Counted from the first letter of the stretch, positions 46,280-55,414 are shown. The stretch is 64,000 bases of DNA from Peribacillus simplex (GCF_001578185.1 NZ_CP011008.1:2694001-2758000), one strand, 5' to 3'. Numbers and translations are program-made. The notes: a model not told the origin generated them from the sequence alone.

Positions 46280-47503
46280 TTATTTTTTCTGTTCCTTTTT
46301 CGTTTTCGTTTTCGTTTTCTTTTCCTTTTTCGTTTTCTTTTCCGTGTTCTTTTTCGTTTTCTGTTCCGTTTTCGTTTTCTTTTCCGTGTTCTTTTTCGTG
46401 TTCTTTTTCGTTTTCTGTTCCGTTTTCGTTTCCGTTGTATTAACGAGAGAATATAATCTTTGTTGCTCAATAATTTGTTTATTGACATCAAATTTTTCTT
46501 CAATGACTTTCCGTGCTCTTTCCGTATAGGCGTTCCAAATCTCTGGATGATCTATAAAGAATTGTATGCCTTTCGCTAACTCAATATCATTTTTTTCTGG
46601 AGCTAGGTATCCTGTTCTCAGGTGTTCAATTAATTCAGGGATTCCCGCATGTTGAGTGGAAACGACAGGTAAACCGCTAGCCATTGCTTCTTTTAAGGCA
46701 TTAGGAATGCCTTCGATATCACCAGTTTTAGCAGTCTGACTTGCAAGGCAAAAGATATGAGCTTTTTTCAATTCGTCCGAAACTTGTTTTGAATCCATAG
46801 CTCCTCTAAGAATCACAGCATCTTTAAGGTTAAATTCTGTAATGACCGATTTAATTTTATCCTCATCTTCACCTGCTCCAATAATATGCAGTCTAGCCCT
46901 TGGATATTGTGTATAAATCCGTTTAAATGCTTTTATAAGAGTAATAAATCCTTTTTTGTCTACAAGTCTACCTACAGATAAAACTCTTATTTCGCCTTCT
47001 TTAGGTAGAGTGGGGGTAGAATAGGTGAAAAGATCCAATTCGATACCACCATATAACACATGAATTTTATCGTCCGGAATTCCTAAACTTCTTAATCCTT
47101 GTGCAAGATATTGGCAAACAGGAAAAAAGTGTGCACCCTGTTTAATTAATGATGAATATCGCTGAGCATTTTTTTCGAAAATTTCTGGTCTGTCAGAACC
47201 ATCGCGCCCTCTAATGCTAACAATCAATGGGATATTATATTTTTCACATACAGGCAAAATTTCTTGTCCATGTTTTCCGTGATGAGCATGAATGGCTATG
47301 ATTTCTTGTTCTTTGAAGAAATTTTCTAGATCTTTAATCTTGTTTAAATTATAGTAGTTTTCAAAGGGGAATTCTGTATGGTTGGTATCGTCGAATGGGC
47401 CGATTACGATTGAGCGATAGCTACTTATTTTTACGATTTGATTATATATAAAACGTTGGTGTACTTTAATGTTTTCACTTACAAAATAAGCAATAGTTTT
47501 CAT
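46280..47503 (-). CDS. GT4 glycosyltransferase with K/T/E repeat tail
   Basis: Retaining GT-B glycosyltransferase (family GT4, CotSA/YtcC-like), 407 residues. Seen: IHAHHGKHG in the N-lobe, LYGGIELDLF, SVGRLVDKKG, IIGAGEDEDK and the donor-site EGIPNALKEAMASGLPVVST with EX7E. The enzyme ends near residue 356 (QQRLYSLVNT). The last 50 residues are a lysine/threonine/glutamate repeat (KTEQKTKKNTEKKTK-type) encoded by hexamer-like GAAAAC/GAAAAG repeats that could change length by slippage. ATG overlaps the previous gene by four bases (ATGA), so translation is coupled to the 112-residue gene. The catalytic part is closely similar to 61290-62378. Confidence 0.93.
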   Translation of the reverse strand: MKTIAYFVSENIKVHQRFIYNQIVKISSYRSIVIGPFDDTNHTEFPFENYYNLNKIKDLENFFKEQEIIAIHAHHGKHGQEILPVCEKYNIPLIVSIRGRDGSDRPEIFEKNAQRYSSLIKQGAHFFPVCQYLAQGLRSLGIPDDKIHVLYGGIELDLFTYSTPTLPKEGEIRVLSVGRLVDKKGFITLIKAFKRIYTQYPRARLHIIGAGEDEDKIKSVITEFNLKDAVILRGAMDSKQVSDELKKAHIFCLASQTAKTGDIEGIPNALKEAMASGLPVVSTQHAGIPELIEHLRTGYLAPEKNDIELAKGIQFFIDHPEIWNAYTERARKVIEEKFDVNKQIIEQQRLYSLVNTTETKTEQKTKKNTKKNTEKKTKTEQKTKKNTEKKTKKEKKTKTKTKKEQKK

Positions 47504-47838
47504 CCAGCCTCAGTCCCTTTAACAAGAAATTCATATTTGCTCTTCTCGCGTCCTGCTAAAACTAATAGCTCTTGATAATTGCCTAATTTTTTTATTTTTC
47601 CTTGTTCTTCAATTTGTTTCACTTGCTTGTGAAATTCATGAGGGAACATGGAATCAGCTTTATAAATGTCTTTGTATGGTAGGTCTTCAGAACAAACTTT
47701 AAGGTAGTTTTCAAACAGAGGATTTAATTTGAATAGAAGATCTTTTGCAGAATTACGTGTAAGGGACGTCATGAGAAAATCTGACAAATTATACTCCTTA
47801 AGAACTTCCAATGGAGTTTTCATATTTTTAGGGTTCAA
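47500..47838 (-). CDS. Hypothetical protein translationally coupled to the GT4 gene
   Basis: A 112-residue soluble, helical protein (PLEVLKEYNLSDFLMTSLTR, DLLFKLNPLFENYL, FHKQVKQIEEQGKIKKL) I do not recognise. TTG 47838 lies eight bases after AAGGAG; the ATG at 47823 is too far. Its stop overlaps the glycosyltransferase start (ATGA), so it probably acts with that enzyme, perhaps at the spore surface. Confidence 0.75.
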   Translation of the reverse strand: MNPKNMKTPLEVLKEYNLSDFLMTSLTRNSAKDLLFKLNPLFENYLKVCSEDLPYKDIYKADSMFPHEFHKQVKQIEEQGKIKKLGNYQELLVLAGREKSKYEFLVKGTEAG

Positions 47839-47910
47839 ATTACTTTCTCCTTTTATTAACTAACATATTTTTAATTATTCTTTTTGCTTGCATGTAATTT
47901 ACCTATTTAC

Positions 47911-48087
47911 CTATCTCTTTTTATTTGATTTTAGGCTTTTACTCATTAAATTTTTAATTATATTGATCTGCTGCCATGTACACTTCAAATCTACTAATAT
48001 CGAATCTTTCTCCATCAATCGTTTTCCCCATAGACATTCTATAATTTTCATCATTTCATCAATTACATCTGTTATTTGACCTTTCAT
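47911..48087 (-). CDS. Small hypothetical protein (58 aa)
   Basis: ATG 48087, six bases after TGGAG, gives MKGQITDVIDEMMKIIECLW...SLKSNKKR: helical with a basic end. No family recognised. It precedes the 112-residue gene by 72 bp on the same strand and may be co-transcribed. Confidence 0.45.
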   Translation of the reverse strand: MKGQITDVIDEMMKIIECLWGKRLMEKDSILVDLKCTWQQINIIKNLMSKSLKSNKKR

Positions 48088-48339
48088 CACCAACTCCAGG
48101 ATTTATTTTTTCTAAAGTGTCAATGACAGCTAAATTTGACGGTGGATCATTTGATGGTTTTAAACGTTATTGAAACTTCACCTATGCCGAATTATATTTC
48201 CTCAAGGCTTGACGCCATTACCTCATCTTTTGTTATCATTATCAAGTTGAGGTGATTGAAATTTTTTAATTTACTGACTGAAGCAGAGATTCCATCATTA
48301 TTTTTTATCCACTAATATAAATTCACTACTTCTTTTTCC

Positions 48340-49344
48340 TTATTTATTGTACTTATTGTACCAATTTACAAAATGAGTTAAACCTTCTTCTATTCTTGTT
48401 GAAGGATAGAACCCCACATCAGCATGCAAATCGGCAATATCTGCATATGTCTCCTTAACATCTCCCGGTTGCATTGGTAAGAACTCTATTTTTGCCTTTT
48501 TGCCAATTAGTTTCTCTAATGTGTTAATGAAATCCATTAATTTTACGGGCTTATTGTTACCGATATTATAAATTTTGTATGGGGCATAACTTGAACTTGA
48601 ATCAGGATTAGCTCTATCCCATCCAATATTACAAACCGGTGGTTTATCAAGTAATCGGATTATTCCTTCAACAATATCATCAATATAAGTAAAGTCTCTT
48701 CTCATATCCCCATTATTAAAAACCTTTATTGTATTCTCTTCAATAATATTTTTAGTAAAAGAGTAATAAGCCATATCAGGTCTCCCCCATGGACCATACA
48801 CCGTAAAGAAACGGAGTCCAGTGGTTGGAATATTATATAAATGACTATAAGTATGAGCCATTAATTCATTAGACTTTTTAGTGGCAGCATATAAACTTAC
48901 TGGATGATCCACTTGGTCTTTGGTTGAGAAGGGGATATTAATATTTGCTCCATATACAGAACTTGAGGATGCATAAATTAAGTGCTTTACATTATTTTGT
49001 CGACAGACCTCTAAGATATTTACAAACCCAACTAGGTTGGAATTAACATAAGAATCCGGGTTGTCTATGCTATAACGTACTCCAGCCTGAGCTGCTAAGT
49101 TGATGACTATATCAATGGTTCTGTCTTTAAATAATTGATTTAATTTTTCTTTATCCAACAAATCCATTTTATGGAATTCGAAATCAGGGTTTTCTTCTAA
49201 TATCTTGAGTCGATTGTTCTTTAAAGAAACATCATAATAATCATTAATATTGTCTACTCCTATAACATTGATATCTTGGGCTAACAAACGTTTTGTTAAA
49301 TGGAAACCAATGAAACCTGCAGCCCCTGTTACTATAATGTTCAT
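48340..49344 (-). CDS. ytcB: UDP-glucuronate 4-epimerase-like SDR enzyme (YtcB-like)
   Basis: Extended short-chain dehydrogenase that would convert UDP-glucuronate to UDP-galacturonate (or UDP-glucose to UDP-galactose). 334 residues from ATG 49344 (MNIIVTGAAGFIGFHL). Seen: GxxGxxG NAD motif at 7-13, catalytic Ser-Ser-Ser / YAATKKSNE (YxxxK), RFFTVYGPWGRPDM and the substrate segment RRDFTYIDDIVEGI, as in CapI-type UDP-GlcA epimerases. The frame stays open to 49410 but homologues start at MNIIV. It belongs with ugd and galU on the same strand; in B. subtilis the ytcABC operon combines a dehydrogenase, an epimerase and a glycosyltransferase. Confidence 0.88.
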   Translation of the reverse strand: MNIIVTGAAGFIGFHLTKRLLAQDINVIGVDNINDYYDVSLKNNRLKILEENPDFEFHKMDLLDKEKLNQLFKDRTIDIVINLAAQAGVRYSIDNPDSYVNSNLVGFVNILEVCRQNNVKHLIYASSSSVYGANINIPFSTKDQVDHPVSLYAATKKSNELMAHTYSHLYNIPTTGLRFFTVYGPWGRPDMAYYSFTKNIIEENTIKVFNNGDMRRDFTYIDDIVEGIIRLLDKPPVCNIGWDRANPDSSSSYAPYKIYNIGNNKPVKLMDFINTLEKLIGKKAKIEFLPMQPGDVKETYADIADLHADVGFYPSTRIEEGLTHFVNWYNKYNK

Positions 49345-49464
49345 AGTATTGATTTCAATCCTTTCTATATAATTGGATTTTGACACCTTTCTGGAACACT
49401 GAGTAAGCATCCGTATTCATATATATTGATACTTTCGATCCTTTAAATAACAGAACAGTGTTCA

Positions 49465-49680
49465 TTAAGACGGATATAAAGAGGGGGCAAACTCAAAATC
49501 TTCATTGGGGAGAGACTTACGTTTTATTCGTAATCCACCAATGACATGATATCCTTTTTCGCTTTAAGCCTTATGAGTTTTCCACTCTTATACCCGCTGT
49601 GAACTAGCACCTACGAATGAAGTTTAAGCTAAAACGTTCTCGGAAACCGTTGAATGCAAAATCACCATAGGTTTTGATAT
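49465..49680 (-). pseudogene. DDE transposase fragment (IS701/IS4-like)
   Basis: HIKTYGDFAFNGFRERFSLN, a break, then KGYHVIGGLRIKRKSLPNED...SLYPS and stop. KKGYHVIGGLR matches the strand near the end of the DDE domain of IS4/IS701-type transposases. Only this tail remains. Confidence 0.5.
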
Positions 49681-49753
49681 GCTCATTTTTTGTGATAACT
49701 AAAACTTCAACAATTAGGAGTAATACCTTTTTAATTTTTTCGTTAGGATTCAG

Positions 49754-50935
49754 TTACATAAGCGTATTTTCATTTTCATCTAATGGGATTGGTGTTTTTG
49801 CCCATTCAGCATACGTACCAGGGTCTATCGCCTTCACTTGTTTTAGAAAAGAATCTAAAAAATTTATTTCTCGCAGGTCTTTAAATAACTCGAGAGGTCT
49901 TTTTTGTTCACGTGAAAACGAGTACACATGGTCGACTAATTTAAAACCATTCCTGGTTATAATAATATGCCGTAATGGGGCATCAATTTGCTTAAAACCT
50001 GATTTTTCCATTGTTTTTAATATATAGAGTAAACGTTTTGTTATGTCCTCAGAAAGTACAGATTGTTTTTTAAGAAACGTATTTAAATCTGGTCCTAATA
50101 GATATTCCATTAAAATATAATTTGGTCCTGTTTCAAAGACTTTCGGGATAAAAGGCAAGTCTTGACTTGATAAAAGAACCATTTTTTCCTGATTTGCATG
50201 TTCAGTTTTTCCGTAAAGTTTTACGCATGTGTCTTCAGACACTCGATAAACAGCACCTTGATGCCCTTTTCCAATGAGTGTTTGTGTTATAGCGCTATCC
50301 ACTTTTACACCATTCCCTGACCCTCCTGAGAGGACGGGAATGTTTCTAAAGTCCAAACTATTTTGATTGAAATAATCCTCCCACTCATTGAAGGTGTCCG
50401 GTTCGAGCTTTTTCACTTGGGCTAAGAACGAGTCCTTTAAAAGGATTATTTTTAAATCTCTTAATAATTTTAATGGTACAGGATGCATTCTTTTAAAGGA
50501 ATTTACATGGTCAATCACCTTAAGTTCCTCATTACCAACGACAAAAATATGGCGTAGGGGAGCATCTATCATGGTGAATTTTGCTTGTTTTAATTCCCTT
50601 AATATATAGAGAAGTTTCTTTACTATAGAATCAGGGATATACGTATAATTTCTCAGGTAATCTTTTAAGGTTGGAGCATTAAAATATTCCATGACTATAT
50701 AGTTTGGTCCTGTATCATATAACAAAGGCATAAAGGGTAGATTTTTTCCAGCATTAAGAGCTTCATCCTCCATTTTCGCTTGTACCGGGTCTGAATAGAT
50801 TTTTACACATTTATCTTCTGAAAGTTTAAATACTGCACCTTGAGCACCCATTCCAATCAGCGAATAGGTTGTGGGATTATGAATTTCCAAAGATTTTTCA
50901 CCTTTGGTTACAGTAATGGTTTTAAAATTCTCCAT
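49754..50935 (-). CDS. Two-domain YrzF-type kinase-like protein
   Basis: 393 residues made of two similar kinase-like domains (about 1-190 and 205-385). Each has an ATP-loop segment (LIGMGAQGAVFKLSEDKCVK, LIGKGHQGAVYRVSEDTCVK) with the beta-3 Lys, a hinge (NYIVMEYF, NYILMEYL), a DAPLRHI motif where HRD would be, and IDH/VDH where DFG would be. This matches B. subtilis YrzF, an uncharacterised protein-kinase-like family; a duplicated form is unusual. ATG 50935 overlaps the upstream glycosyltransferase by 14 bp behind GGAG, so the two are coupled. It probably phosphorylates a sugar or coat component, or acts as a pseudokinase. Confidence 0.85.
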   Translation of the reverse strand: MENFKTITVTKGEKSLEIHNPTTYSLIGMGAQGAVFKLSEDKCVKIYSDPVQAKMEDEALNAGKNLPFMPLLYDTGPNYIVMEYFNAPTLKDYLRNYTYIPDSIVKKLLYILRELKQAKFTMIDAPLRHIFVVGNEELKVIDHVNSFKRMHPVPLKLLRDLKIILLKDSFLAQVKKLEPDTFNEWEDYFNQNSLDFRNIPVLSGGSGNGVKVDSAITQTLIGKGHQGAVYRVSEDTCVKLYGKTEHANQEKMVLLSSQDLPFIPKVFETGPNYILMEYLLGPDLNTFLKKQSVLSEDITKRLLYILKTMEKSGFKQIDAPLRHIIITRNGFKLVDHVYSFSREQKRPLELFKDLREINFLDSFLKQVKAIDPGTYAEWAKTPIPLDENENTLM

Positions 50936-52481
50936 GATCTCCTCCTAACTGCTCATCCATCGACTTCTGTTGAAACTGTTGAATTTTATTAAGGGATTTT
51001 TTAACTTTTTCGGATTTTTGAGCCTTATTTTTTTTTTTACGAGATGCTATTGTTTCCTCATTACCTTTAGTCTTTTGTTGAATCTTTGCTTTTTTGTCTT
51101 TTTTATTAGATGCTACATGTTTATCTTTGACTTTATCTTTAGTCTGCTGATGAAGCTGTTGAAGCTGTTGAAGCTGTTGAAGCTGTTGAAGCTGTTGATG
51201 CTGTTGAAGCTGTTGATGCTGTTGATGCTCTTGAAGCTGTTGATGCTGTTGATGCTCTTGAAGCTGTTGCATATAAATAAGGGCTTTTCTGGCTAAACCG
51301 GCTTTTTTTCTAGGCGCTATTGTTTCGCCATCATACTTATCTTGCTGTTGAGGCTTTGTAGTCTCCTTAAGGGTTTTTTTATCTATTTGGCGAGGTGTTA
51401 CTGAATTTTGTTTACTTACTTTATAAGGGGCTAAAAGTTCATCATAAAATTCAGCTTGTTGTTGAAGCTGATGGACGAGGTTAAAGTTTTGTTCGACTTT
51501 TTGACGAGCCGATACTGTATATGTTTCCCATATCTCTCTGTTAGTTAGCATGAATTCAAGAGCATCTGCCAGTTCATCTACATTGTTTTCTTGTACTAAA
51601 ACCCCCTCTTTGTTATGAGTGATTAATTCAGGGATGCCGGCATGATTGGTCGAAATCACTGGTACCCCAATCGCCATAGCTTCTTTTAATGTATTAGGTA
51701 TACCTTCTACATCTCCATTGGCAGCTTCTAAGCTCGCGGCGCAGAAAATATCCGCATTGGTCATTTGTTCTCGTACTTGATCTTTAGGGAGATGATTCAA
51801 TAAACGAAAAGAGTCACCTAAATTAAGTTGATTTGCCAATGAAATGAGATATTCTTCAAGCTCCCCCCTTCCGATAATTGACAGGGTTGCATTTGGAAAT
51901 TTATCTCTGATTTTTTGAAAAGCTTGCATTAAGATGTGATGTCCTTTTTTTTCCACCAACCTACCGATGGATAAAATGTTTTGAGAGCCCCCTTTATGTG
52001 GGGTCCGGTAATTGAATTCGTTAAGGTCTACGCCCCCATAGAGCACTCTGATTTTTTCTGAAGGACAACCCCAAGCTATCAACCTATCTGCCAAATACTG
52101 ACAAACTGGAAAAAAACGCTCACCTCGATCAAATAGCTTTTTCATGTTATCTAGATAGCCAATGGGCTGATTAGCTAGGGTTGCATCCCTGCCTCTTATA
52201 CTTGTTACCAACGGAAGGTTTGTTTCCTCTTTTAAAGGAAGTAATAACATTCCTAATTGACCATGGTGAGCATGTAAGAGGGAGATATTATTTCTTTTCA
52301 CATATTCTTTCGGTGAGAAAATTTCATTGAGATAATGAACTTTCTCATTCAAAAGGGAAAGTTCTATCATATCCTTTGGTTGTCGTACCATATGGATATA
52401 ATCATAATCAGGAACCTCTCGAATCTGTGAGATATATTGGGTCGGGTCGACTCTTAAATTCAAATGCATAACTGTGTGCAA
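50922..52481 (-). CDS. GT4 glycosyltransferase with Q/L/H-rich repeat tail
   Basis: GT4 family enzyme (YtcC/CotSA-like), 519 residues. The catalytic part is residues 1-350: LLHAHHGQLG, YGGVDLNEFN, SIGRLVEKKG, IIGRGELEEY, and the donor-site EGIPNTLKEAMAIGVPVIST. The 170-residue tail has a basic stretch, a glutamine-rich run made of LQQ/LQEHQQHQQ units (51150-51270, 9-bp repeats), and another basic, Q-rich end. TTG 52481 follows AGGAG by nine bases; ATG 52469 is the alternative. It overlaps the kinase-like gene. Such glutamine-rich tails resemble coat-assembly proteins and may anchor the enzyme in the spore coat. Confidence 0.92.
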   Translation of the reverse strand: MHTVMHLNLRVDPTQYISQIREVPDYDYIHMVRQPKDMIELSLLNEKVHYLNEIFSPKEYVKRNNISLLHAHHGQLGMLLLPLKEETNLPLVTSIRGRDATLANQPIGYLDNMKKLFDRGERFFPVCQYLADRLIAWGCPSEKIRVLYGGVDLNEFNYRTPHKGGSQNILSIGRLVEKKGHHILMQAFQKIRDKFPNATLSIIGRGELEEYLISLANQLNLGDSFRLLNHLPKDQVREQMTNADIFCAASLEAANGDVEGIPNTLKEAMAIGVPVISTNHAGIPELITHNKEGVLVQENNVDELADALEFMLTNREIWETYTVSARQKVEQNFNLVHQLQQQAEFYDELLAPYKVSKQNSVTPRQIDKKTLKETTKPQQQDKYDGETIAPRKKAGLARKALIYMQQLQEHQQHQQLQEHQQHQQLQQHQQLQQLQQLQQLQQLHQQTKDKVKDKHVASNKKDKKAKIQQKTKGNEETIASRKKKNKAQKSEKVKKSLNKIQQFQQKSMDEQLGGDHGEF

Positions 52482-52533
52482 ATAAATGATCTCCTTTCAT
52501 GCATAGTAAGCAAATTTCCTGGACCTTTTCAAG

Positions 52534-52562
52534 TATATTATGCAGTACTCTTTAGGTACGCA
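52534..52562 (-). promoter_or_regulatory. Candidate sigma-K promoter of the GT4/kinase operon
   Basis: CATAATATA at 52542-52534 fits the sigma-K -10 (CATAnnnTA) exactly and leads to a leader of about 45 bases before TTG 52481. A -35 AC lies at a less favourable distance, so this is tentative. Confidence 0.4.
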
Positions 52563-52751
52563 TGGACTAATAACATACAGTAAAGCTAAATGGCAGTGAG
52601 TATGCGTTTACTTAATATAAAGGTGAGTTAAGTAAGTGCTATGACACAAGAGTATTTGCAAACAATGATACTAATATAACATGCTAATAATTGACGTTTT
52701 TCTATGGTTCTAATGGTCGATGAAGATTTTTCTTTTATTTAAAGAAATATA

Positions 52752-52785
52752 AAAAAAGCACCCAAGAACTATATCAAAGGTGCTG
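52752..52785 (-). terminator. Intrinsic terminator after galU-ugd
   Basis: AGCACC...GGTGCT followed on the minus strand by T7, about 120 bp past the ugd stop. It separates galU-ugd from the glycosyltransferase operon. Confidence 0.7.
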
Positions 52786-52906
52786 CATTGCCAGTTTGCC
52801 CGCCTATAGAATAACAACTCCCTCATTGAATGGTTAAGTTAACCTAATATATGGCAGCTTTAAAAAATCATGTTCTCGTTAATAAAGTGTTAGAAAAAGT
52901 TTCGTT

Positions 52907-54226
52907 TTATGTCATACCAATAACAATTGCTGGCCTTCCTATTGGATAATATTCAATTTTCTTGCAAGCTCTGATTCGATTTTCTTCAAGACAATTTCTA
53001 CCATCAAAAACAATCTTTTGTTTCATTGTGTTCATCAATGTCTCCAGATCTAAATGTCTAAACTCATTCCATTCGGTAACAATAAATACAGCATCCGCAT
53101 CCACTGTCGCTTCGTGAACTGAGCTGGCAAATCTAATTGTATCCCCTAATATGTTCTTCGCATTATCTATTGCAACCGGATCATAAGCTACCACTTCTGC
53201 TCCAAGTTTGGTTAATGAACGCGCAATTTTTATTGATGGTGCTTCCCTCATATCGTCTGTCTCTGGCTTGAAAGCAAGACCAAGCATTGCAACCTTTTTC
53301 CCTTTTAAATCCCCCAAGCGATTTATCGCTTTCGTTACAAGGAGTTCCTGCTGATAATCATTAATCGCTACTGTTTCTTTTAACAGGGAAAAATGTACTC
53401 CATTTAACTTGGCAGTATGAAGCAACGCTTTAACATCCTTTGGAAAACAAGATCCTCCATAACCAATACCGGGCTGTAAAAAAGCTTCTCCAATCCTCTT
53501 ATCTTTTCCCATTCCCTTTGCTACATCTTTAACATCTGCACCTACTACTCCGCATAAATTGGCAACTTCATTGATAAAGCTAATCTTAGTCGCCAAAAAG
53601 GCATTAGAAGCATACTTAATCATTTCCGCACTTCTAATACTTGTTAATATAAATGGTACATTTAACGGACGATACATTTCTTGTACTTTCTTAGCCGCCT
53701 CGTCATTTTCAGAACCGATGATGATTCGATCTGCTTGCATCGTATCCATAACAGCTGACCCTTGTCTTAAAAATTCAGGATTTGAAACCATATTAAAGGT
53801 GATCCTTTTGTTACAAAGTTCTTCCATAATTTTTTTAATAAAATCATTCGTACCAACTGGCACAGTACTCTTTATAACGACTACTGAACTCTGTACTAGG
53901 TTCGCAGCAATATCCTTCGCGGCTTGCACAATATACGATAAATCTGCTCCCCCATCCTCCATTTGCGGTGTTCCTACGGCAATGATGATAATCTCGGCAC
54001 CATTTAGCGCTTCTCGATGAGATGTTGTAAATAGCAGTCTACCCGCTGCAGCATTTTGAGCAAGCAAATTCTCCAGACCCGGTTCATATATTGGAGAAAT
54101 CCCATGATGTAGACTTTTAATTTTCTTTTCATCTGTATCGATACAAATGACACTATGCCCTATTTCTGACAAACAAACACCAGTGGAAAGCCCGACATAA
54201 CCTGTACCCAAAACAGCTATTTTCAT
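52907..54226 (-). CDS. ugd: UDP-glucose 6-dehydrogenase (YtcA/TuaD-like)
   Basis: Cytosolic NAD enzyme oxidising UDP-glucose twice to UDP-glucuronate. 439 residues from ATG 54226. Seen: GTGYVGLSTGVCLSEIGH (Rossmann), VGTPQMEDGGADL, SNPEFLRQGSAV and the catalytic Cys in GIGYGGSCFPKD (about residue 260), plus the C-terminal UDP domain GLAFKPETDDMREAPS. The ATG sits one base after the galU stop; a TTG at 54235 would overlap galU. Coupled to galU. Feeds the epimerase at 48340. Confidence 0.94.
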   Translation of the reverse strand: MKIAVLGTGYVGLSTGVCLSEIGHSVICIDTDEKKIKSLHHGISPIYEPGLENLLAQNAAAGRLLFTTSHREALNGAEIIIIAVGTPQMEDGGADLSYIVQAAKDIAANLVQSSVVVIKSTVPVGTNDFIKKIMEELCNKRITFNMVSNPEFLRQGSAVMDTMQADRIIIGSENDEAAKKVQEMYRPLNVPFILTSIRSAEMIKYASNAFLATKISFINEVANLCGVVGADVKDVAKGMGKDKRIGEAFLQPGIGYGGSCFPKDVKALLHTAKLNGVHFSLLKETVAINDYQQELLVTKAINRLGDLKGKKVAMLGLAFKPETDDMREAPSIKIARSLTKLGAEVVAYDPVAIDNAKNILGDTIRFASSVHEATVDADAVFIVTEWNEFRHLDLETLMNTMKQKIVFDGRNCLEENRIRACKKIEYYPIGRPAIVIGMT

Positions 54227-54227
54227 A

Positions 54228-55133
54228 TTATTCAAGCTCTCTCTTTATAATCTGAAGGTTTTCTTTCTTATTTACATCCCTTAAATAGGAAAGTACCTCG
54301 TCTCTTATATCATCCCTGCGCAAAGCAAAGTCTATTGTTGCCTTAATAAATCCAACTTTATCACCAATATCATATCGGTTTCCCTCAAAATTATATGCTA
54401 ATACTGCCTGCTGCTTATTTAGCTCATTTATGGCATCAGTAAGTTGTAATTCATTACCATGTCCAACCGGAAGCATTGACATTGTTTCAAAAATCTCAGG
54501 TCTAAAAACATAACGCCCCATTATCGCATATCTGGAAGGAGCCTCTTCCCTTTTCGGTTTTTCCACCAAAGAATCAATATGAAAAAGGTTAGGCTCAATC
54601 ATTGTCCCTTTTGGCTTAATAATTCCATATTTACTGACATCCTTTTCCGGTACATTCTGAACAGCTACGACGGAACTGTTGCAATACTCAAAAACACTGA
54701 TGATTTGTTTCAGACAAGGTGTTTCAGACATAACGATGTCATCCCCTAACAAAACAGCAAAAGGTTCATTTCCAATGAAGCTTTTAGCACAGAGAATTGC
54801 ATGTCCTAGCCCCATCGGTTCCTTTTGGCGGACATAATAGATATTTGCCAAACTAGATATTTTCTGAACTTCCTCTAAAATATCGAGCTGATTTTTTCTT
54901 AAAAGTGCATCTTCCAACTCATAGGATTTATCAAAATGATCCTCTATTGATCTTTTTCCTCTACCGATTATGATAATAATTTCCTCTATACCCGAAGCTA
55001 CTGCTTCTTCAACAATATATTGAATCGTTGGTTTATCAACAATCGGCAGCATTTCCTTAGCCTGAGCTTTTGTTGCAGGCAAAAATCGGGTTCCGAGGCC
55101 TGCGGCCGGAATAATAGCCTTTCGGATTTTCAT
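54228..55133 (-). CDS. galU: UTP-glucose-1-phosphate uridylyltransferase
   Basis: Makes UDP-glucose from UTP and glucose-1-phosphate (GtaB/GalU family). 301 residues. N-terminal AIIPAAGLGTRFLPATKAQA and KEMLPIVDKPTIQYIVEEAV are the nucleotide-binding signature; GLGHAILCAK, AVLLGDDI and SLVEKPKREEAPS complete the active site. ATG 55133 is set by GGGAGG at seven bases. It heads a two-gene unit with ugd. A general gtaB probably exists elsewhere; this copy appears dedicated to the cluster. Confidence 0.95.
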   Translation of the reverse strand: MKIRKAIIPAAGLGTRFLPATKAQAKEMLPIVDKPTIQYIVEEAVASGIEEIIIIIGRGKRSIEDHFDKSYELEDALLRKNQLDILEEVQKISSLANIYYVRQKEPMGLGHAILCAKSFIGNEPFAVLLGDDIVMSETPCLKQIISVFEYCNSSVVAVQNVPEKDVSKYGIIKPKGTMIEPNLFHIDSLVEKPKREEAPSRYAIMGRYVFRPEIFETMSMLPVGHGNELQLTDAINELNKQQAVLAYNFEGNRYDIGDKVGFIKATIDFALRRDDIRDEVLSYLRDVNKKENLQIIKRELE

Positions 55134-55163
55134 AAGCTGCCTCCCTTTTGTCATTCATTAATC

Positions 55164-55192
55164 CTTTATATGCAAAAGGACAACTTTCGGTC
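55164..55192 (-). promoter_or_regulatory. Candidate sporulation-type promoter of galU-ugd
   Basis: ACC, 16 bp, CATATAAAG on the minus strand, 31 bp before galU. The -35 AC and the CATA part fit sigma-K; the last two bases do not. Tentative. Confidence 0.35.
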
Positions 55193-55304
55193 TAGTTAGA
55201 AGCCCAATTAGTCCTTTTTTATTTAACAGGGACTAGTAGGCTATACATGTAAGAATCCCAATCTGGCTGTGGACGAGCCTCGCAACCTGTCGGTTACGTG
55301 CCAA

Positions 55305-55341
55305 ATTAAAAACTCCATTACACTTTTTATGCAATGGAGTT
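55305..55341 (-). terminator. Intrinsic terminator
   Basis: AACTCCATT pairs with AATGGAGTT and is followed by TTT on the minus strand, after the 44-residue ORF and before galU. Confidence 0.65.
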
Positions 55342-55414
55342 ACCTTGGTTTTCGTGTAATGGTCGATAAACGGTTTGATAAACTACTGTGTGAGCTTTTT
55401 GGCGGTTCAGTAGC

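Noticed and set aside
46217-46529. Phenylalanine-rich plus-strand and arginine/lysine-rich minus-strand ORFs
   Set aside because: They are shadows of the K/T/E repeat tail in other frames.
51150-51270. CRISPR-like short repeats
   Set aside because: They are 9-bp in-frame repeats coding for the glutamine-rich tail of a glycosyltransferase, with no spacers.
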